A stretch of DNA of 5,604 nt from Candidatus Saccharimonadota bacterium (GTDB taxonomy: Bacteria > Patescibacteriota > Saccharimonadia > Saccharimonadales > Saccharimonadaceae), in assembly GCA_030536095.1 (NCBI GenBank), contig JAUNQQ010000049.1, forward strand, positions 1-5,604, in the 5' to 3' direction. Shown here piece by piece: positions 3,049 to 5,604 of the stretch (position 1 is its first letter; every line of letters starts with the position of its first letter). The notes beneath the pieces were generated by a model. It searched no databases. It was not told where the DNA came from and saw nothing but the letters and a program-made list of their open reading frames with translations. The position numbers were made by a program, and so were the translations under genes.

Positions 3049-5451
3049 ATGGGAAATTATGATCCGAAGACCATTGAGGAAAAATGGCAGAAAAAATGGG
3101 AAGAAGAAAAAACTTTTAGAGCAAAACAGGAGCCGGGACGACAGAAAATGTTTCTTGCGGAAATGTTTCCGTATCCGAGTGGGGCGGGACTACATGTTGG
3201 ACACGTGCGGAATTTTACGATTGTAGATACGTTGACGAGGTTTTATACGCAGCAGGAATTGAATGTTTTACGGCCGTTTGGGTATGATACTTTTGGGTTG
3301 CCGGCAGAAAATTATGCTATAAAAACCGGAATTTCGCCACAGGAAGCGACGGCGACAAATATAAATAATTTCCGGAAACAGGCGAAGAGGTTAGGGTTGG
3401 CGATTGACTGGGAGCGAGAGATAAATACGAGTTCGCCGGAATATTATAAATGGACGCAGTGGTGTTTCTTACAGCTATATAAAAAAGGTTTGGCCTATAG
3501 GCAGGAATCGTATCTGTGGTGGTGTCCGAATGACCAGACAGTGTTGGCGAATGAGCAGGTAGAAGGCGGGAAGTGTTGGCGCTGTGGGGCGGAAGTGGAA
3601 AAGAAAAAGCTGAAACAGTGGTATTTTAAGATTACAGAATATGCGGATGAGTTGCTCGAGGGGCTTTCGGAGCTTGATTGGCCAGATAAGATTAAGGTGA
3701 TGCAGCGGAATTGGATTGGACGAAGCGAGGGGGCGGAGATTGATTTTGATGTAGTGGATGAAGATGAGATGCTAAAGGTGTTTACGACGCGACCAGATAC
3801 GGTGTTTGGGGCGACATTCCTCGTGGTGGCACCAGAGCATCCGCTGATTGCAAAGCTTACGACAGAGAAGACGAAGGAAGCGGTGACGGAATATTGTCGT
3901 CAGGCGATGAAAAAGTCGGAGATTGAGCGGCAGGAAAATCGGGAAAAGACGGGGGTGTTTTCGGGGAGTTATGCGATAAATCCGGCGACGGGCGAGAAGA
4001 TTCCGATTTGGGTTTCGGATTATGTGTTGATGGGCTATGGTGAAGGGGCGATTATGGCGGTACCGGCGCATGATGAGCGCGACCGAGAATTTGCGGAGAA
4101 ATTTGATTTGCCGGTAGTGAAGGTGATTGAGAAGCCGGAAAGTTCCGAGGATGAATCGGAGTGTTATGCGGGTGAGGGTGAATTGGTAAATTCGGGGCGG
4201 TTTAATGGGGTAAATTCGTTTGACGCGCGAGAACAGGTAGTGGCGTGGCTGGAGCAACAAGGAATTGGAAAGAAAAAGGTAACATATAAAATGCGCGATT
4301 GGCTGATTTCTCGGCAGAGATATTGGGGCTGTCCGATTCCGATTGCGTATGATAAGGATGGTGAGCCGCATCCGATTCCGGAGGAAGAGTTGCCAGTGAT
4401 GATTCCAGAGGTGGAAGATTATCGGCCGGATAATTCGGGGCGAAGTGCGCTCGCGAAGGCGAAGGATTGGCTGAAGGTGAAGGTTTATAATGAAAAGACT
4501 GGGAAGGTTGAGGAGATGACGCGGGAGACGGATACGCTGGATGGATATGCGTGTTCGAGCTGGTATCTTTGGCGATATGTTTCGCCAAAAGACGTGGAAC
4601 ACGCTTGGGATCCGGAGGAGATTAAGTTTTGGGCGCCGACGGATGTGTATGTGGGCGGAGATCATGCGGTGGCGCATCTATTATATATCCGGTTTTGGTG
4701 TAAGTTCTTCAATGATTTAGGATTATTGCCGTTTCGGGAGCCGATAAAGACGTTGCTCTATAATGGTTATATTAATGCACCGGATGGGAAGAAAATGTCA
4801 AAGTCGAAGGGGAATGTGATTGACCCGCTGGATGTAATTGATCAGGGATATGGAGCGGATACGCTCAGGACATACGAGATGTTTATTGGGCCGTATGAGT
4901 TGGACGCGGCGTGGGACACGAAGGCGATTGGCGGAGTTTATAGATTCTTAAATAGATGTTATAATCTGGCGTTTCAGACGGAAGAATTTGGTGAGGCAGA
5001 GAAGACGGCGACGGTGCGAAATAAGACGATTAAGAAAGTGACGGAGGATCTCGCGCGGAGGAACTTTAATACGGCGGTGTCGGCACTGATGGAATTTGTG
5101 AATGAGCTATATAAGGCGGGGGCGAGTGAGGATGATGTGGTGGTTTTGGCAAAGTTGATGAAGCCGTTTGCGCCGCATTTAGCGTCGGAGATTTTGGAGC
5201 ATTTTCAGGCGGATGAGATTTGGCCGAAATGGGATGATTCCCTGCTGGTTGAGACAGAGATTGAGGTAGTGGTGCAGGTGAACGGAAAGTTGCGGGGGCG
5301 GATTATGGTGACGCCGGAGGAGTTTCAGGATAAGAAGGTGCTAGAGGAGAAAGCGAAGGCGGAGGAAAATGTGAAGAAATATGTTGAGGGGAAAGAGATA
5401 AGGAAGGTTATTATTCCGGAGAGGGCGAGAATTGTAAATATAGTTTTATAA
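3049..5451 (+). CDS. leuS: Leucyl-tRNA synthetase, bacterial type
   Basis: LeuRS joins leucine to tRNA-Leu using ATP in the cytosol. From the ATG at 3049 it is 800 residues, complete but somewhat shorter than the E. coli enzyme. The class I signatures are HVGH (49-52) and KMSKS (582-586). A zinc-type module has Cys159, Cys176 and Cys179. The CP1 editing domain (about 225-414) holds Thr246-Thr247 of the threonine-rich patch, and Asp342 and Asp345 of the HDERD motif that clears mischarged tRNA. MRDWLISRQRYWG (415-427) restarts the catalytic core, and YVGGDHAVAHLLY is at 534-546. An anticodon-binding helical domain follows, and the small C-terminal domain has VQVNGKLRGR (742-751). I reject the in-frame ATG at 3031 because the promoter -10 lies within that extension. 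MGNYDPKTIEEKWQ is the usual LeuRS beginning. Confidence 0.98.
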   Translation: MGNYDPKTIEEKWQKKWEEEKTFRAKQEPGRQKMFLAEMFPYPSGAGLHVGHVRNFTIVDTLTRFYTQQELNVLRPFGYDTFGLPAENYAIKTGISPQEATATNINNFRKQAKRLGLAIDWEREINTSSPEYYKWTQWCFLQLYKKGLAYRQESYLWWCPNDQTVLANEQVEGGKCWRCGAEVEKKKLKQWYFKITEYADELLEGLSELDWPDKIKVMQRNWIGRSEGAEIDFDVVDEDEMLKVFTTRPDTVFGATFLVVAPEHPLIAKLTTEKTKEAVTEYCRQAMKKSEIERQENREKTGVFSGSYAINPATGEKIPIWVSDYVLMGYGEGAIMAVPAHDERDREFAEKFDLPVVKVIEKPESSEDESECYAGEGELVNSGRFNGVNSFDAREQVVAWLEQQGIGKKKVTYKMRDWLISRQRYWGCPIPIAYDKDGEPHPIPEEELPVMIPEVEDYRPDNSGRSALAKAKDWLKVKVYNEKTGKVEEMTRETDTLDGYACSSWYLWRYVSPKDVEHAWDPEEIKFWAPTDVYVGGDHAVAHLLYIRFWCKFFNDLGLLPFREPIKTLLYNGYINAPDGKKMSKSKGNVIDPLDVIDQGYGADTLRTYEMFIGPYELDAAWDTKAIGGVYRFLNRCYNLAFQTEEFGEAEKTATVRNKTIKKVTEDLARRNFNTAVSALMEFVNELYKAGASEDDVVVLAKLMKPFAPHLASEILEHFQADEIWPKWDDSLLVETEIEVVVQVNGKLRGRIMVTPEEFQDKKVLEEKAKAEENVKKYVEGKEIRKVIIPERARIVNIVL

Positions 5452-5475
5452 GAGTGGGCATATCTGCGAGCAGTT

Positions 5476-5604
5476 TTTATGGACGGTCGCAGGCGCGCCG
5501 GGTGGACTAAAAAAATGGCTAGCCGGGCTTGCGTCCGAAACTGTTCGGTACTCGGCTCGGTAGCCAGTTCTTCGGGCGCTCGGACTTTGCGACATATCCA
5601 TAAA
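5476..5604. ncRNA. GC-rich, rod-like structured RNA candidate of unknown identity
   Basis: The 150 bases after leuS have no recognised gene, yet are unusually GC-rich: 73 of 120 bases from 5481 to 5600. They are also almost wholly self-complementary. By eye the stems nest as TTTATGGA (5476-5483)/TCCATAAA (5597-5604), GTCGCA (5486-5491)/TGCGAC (5588-5593), GCGCC (5495-5499)/GGCGC (5575-5579), GGACT/AGTTC, TGGCTA (5516-5521)/TAGCCA (5561-5566), then CCGGGC (5523-5528) with 5555-5560, and a tip CCGAA-ACTG-TTCGG (5535-5548). Seven As (5509-5515) bulge on one side. G-U pairs (for example 5526 with 5557, 5505 with 5569) are consistent with a plus-strand RNA. No promoter or terminator is visible, so strand and ends are open. 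An open frame from 5479 to the edge has no ribosome site and looks accidental. A palindromic repeat element is an alternative. Confidence 0.45.

Noticed and set aside
3772..4677. Long minus-strand open frame (301 codons) rich in Arg, Ile and Leu, with another of 128 codons at 4202-4588
   Set aside because: Both lie wholly inside leuS on the opposite strand, have skewed composition and no ribosome site. They are shadows created by leuS codon use.
5464..5478. CTGC-GA-GCAG followed by TTTTT as a leuS terminator
   Set aside because: The stem would be three pairs with a usable loop, too weak. The Ts are better used in the outer stem of the GC-rich rod.
5492..5523. Rare-cutter-like palindromes GGCGCGCC and GCTAGC close together, suggesting a cloning linker
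   Set aside because: Both sit within the nested stems of the rod and no other vector sequence is seen.
5479..5604. Open frame MDGRRRAGW... running off the right edge
   Set aside because: No Shine-Dalgarno, Arg/Ser/Cys-rich composition typical of chance frames, and the DNA is explained better by nested stems. It cannot be fully excluded without the right flank.
5530..5604. Minus-strand resemblance to RNase P (AAAGTCCG) and to the tmRNA 3' region (TTTCGGACGC)
   Set aside because: Only short matches. The rest of the conserved cores (RNase P GAGGAAAGTCC context, tmRNA TTCRA and CCA end) are missing.

Overview
The window looks like a compact chromosome segment from a small-genome bacterium with moderate G+C genes and A+T-rich spacers. 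The leucyl-tRNA synthetase is bacterial in type, and the Y-family polymerase is paired with a YolD-like protein. Short intergenic regions and several promoters placed directly against start codons would fit the Patescibacteria/CPR (for example Saccharibacteria) or a Firmicutes-related lineage. I lean towards Saccharibacteria from the flavour of the LeuRS sequence, but this is inference. All six complete genes end in TAA or TAG and no in-frame TGA is seen, so the UGA=Gly code of Gracilibacteria/Absconditabacteria is unlikely.

Layout. Positions 1-110 (minus) hold the 5' end of an unrecognised gene with a clear Shine-Dalgarno and an extended -10 promoter. Positions 111-664 carry no protein gene but are not empty. 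They hold a near-palindromic MITE-like element (235-426) preceded by a degraded copy of its left arm (194-233). Next comes an orphan small-RNA unit: a perfect-consensus promoter (472-500), a transcript of about 100 nt, and a bidirectional terminator (574-605). A SpoU/TrmH-family RNA 2'-O-methyltransferase lies at 665-1168 (minus). Diverging from it is a tiny operon of two single-TM small proteins (1241-1351 and 1353-1466) closed by a GC-rich hairpin. Converging on that is the Y-family polymerase (1695-2951, minus) with an overlapping yolD-like gene (1493-1708, minus). leuS (3049-5451, plus) diverges from the polymerase. The last ~130 bases form a GC-rich, almost fully self-paired rod of unknown identity.

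How it works together. LeuRS charges tRNA-Leu and the SpoU enzyme probably 2'-O-methylates tRNA or rRNA, so both serve translation. The polymerase/YolD pair is a translesion-synthesis module. The most distinctive theme is promoter architecture. Five of six recognisable promoters carry an extended -10 (TGnTAnAAT). In trmH, the polymerase gene and leuS exactly six bases separate the -10 from the ATG, which predicts leaderless mRNAs starting at the A of the start codon. Genes with a real leader (the partial gene and the small-protein operon) have good Shine-Dalgarno sequences instead.

The best candidates for something undescribed are the orphan small RNA with mutually exclusive pairings, the two-small-membrane-protein operon, the 192-bp palindromic element, and the GC-rich rod after leuS.
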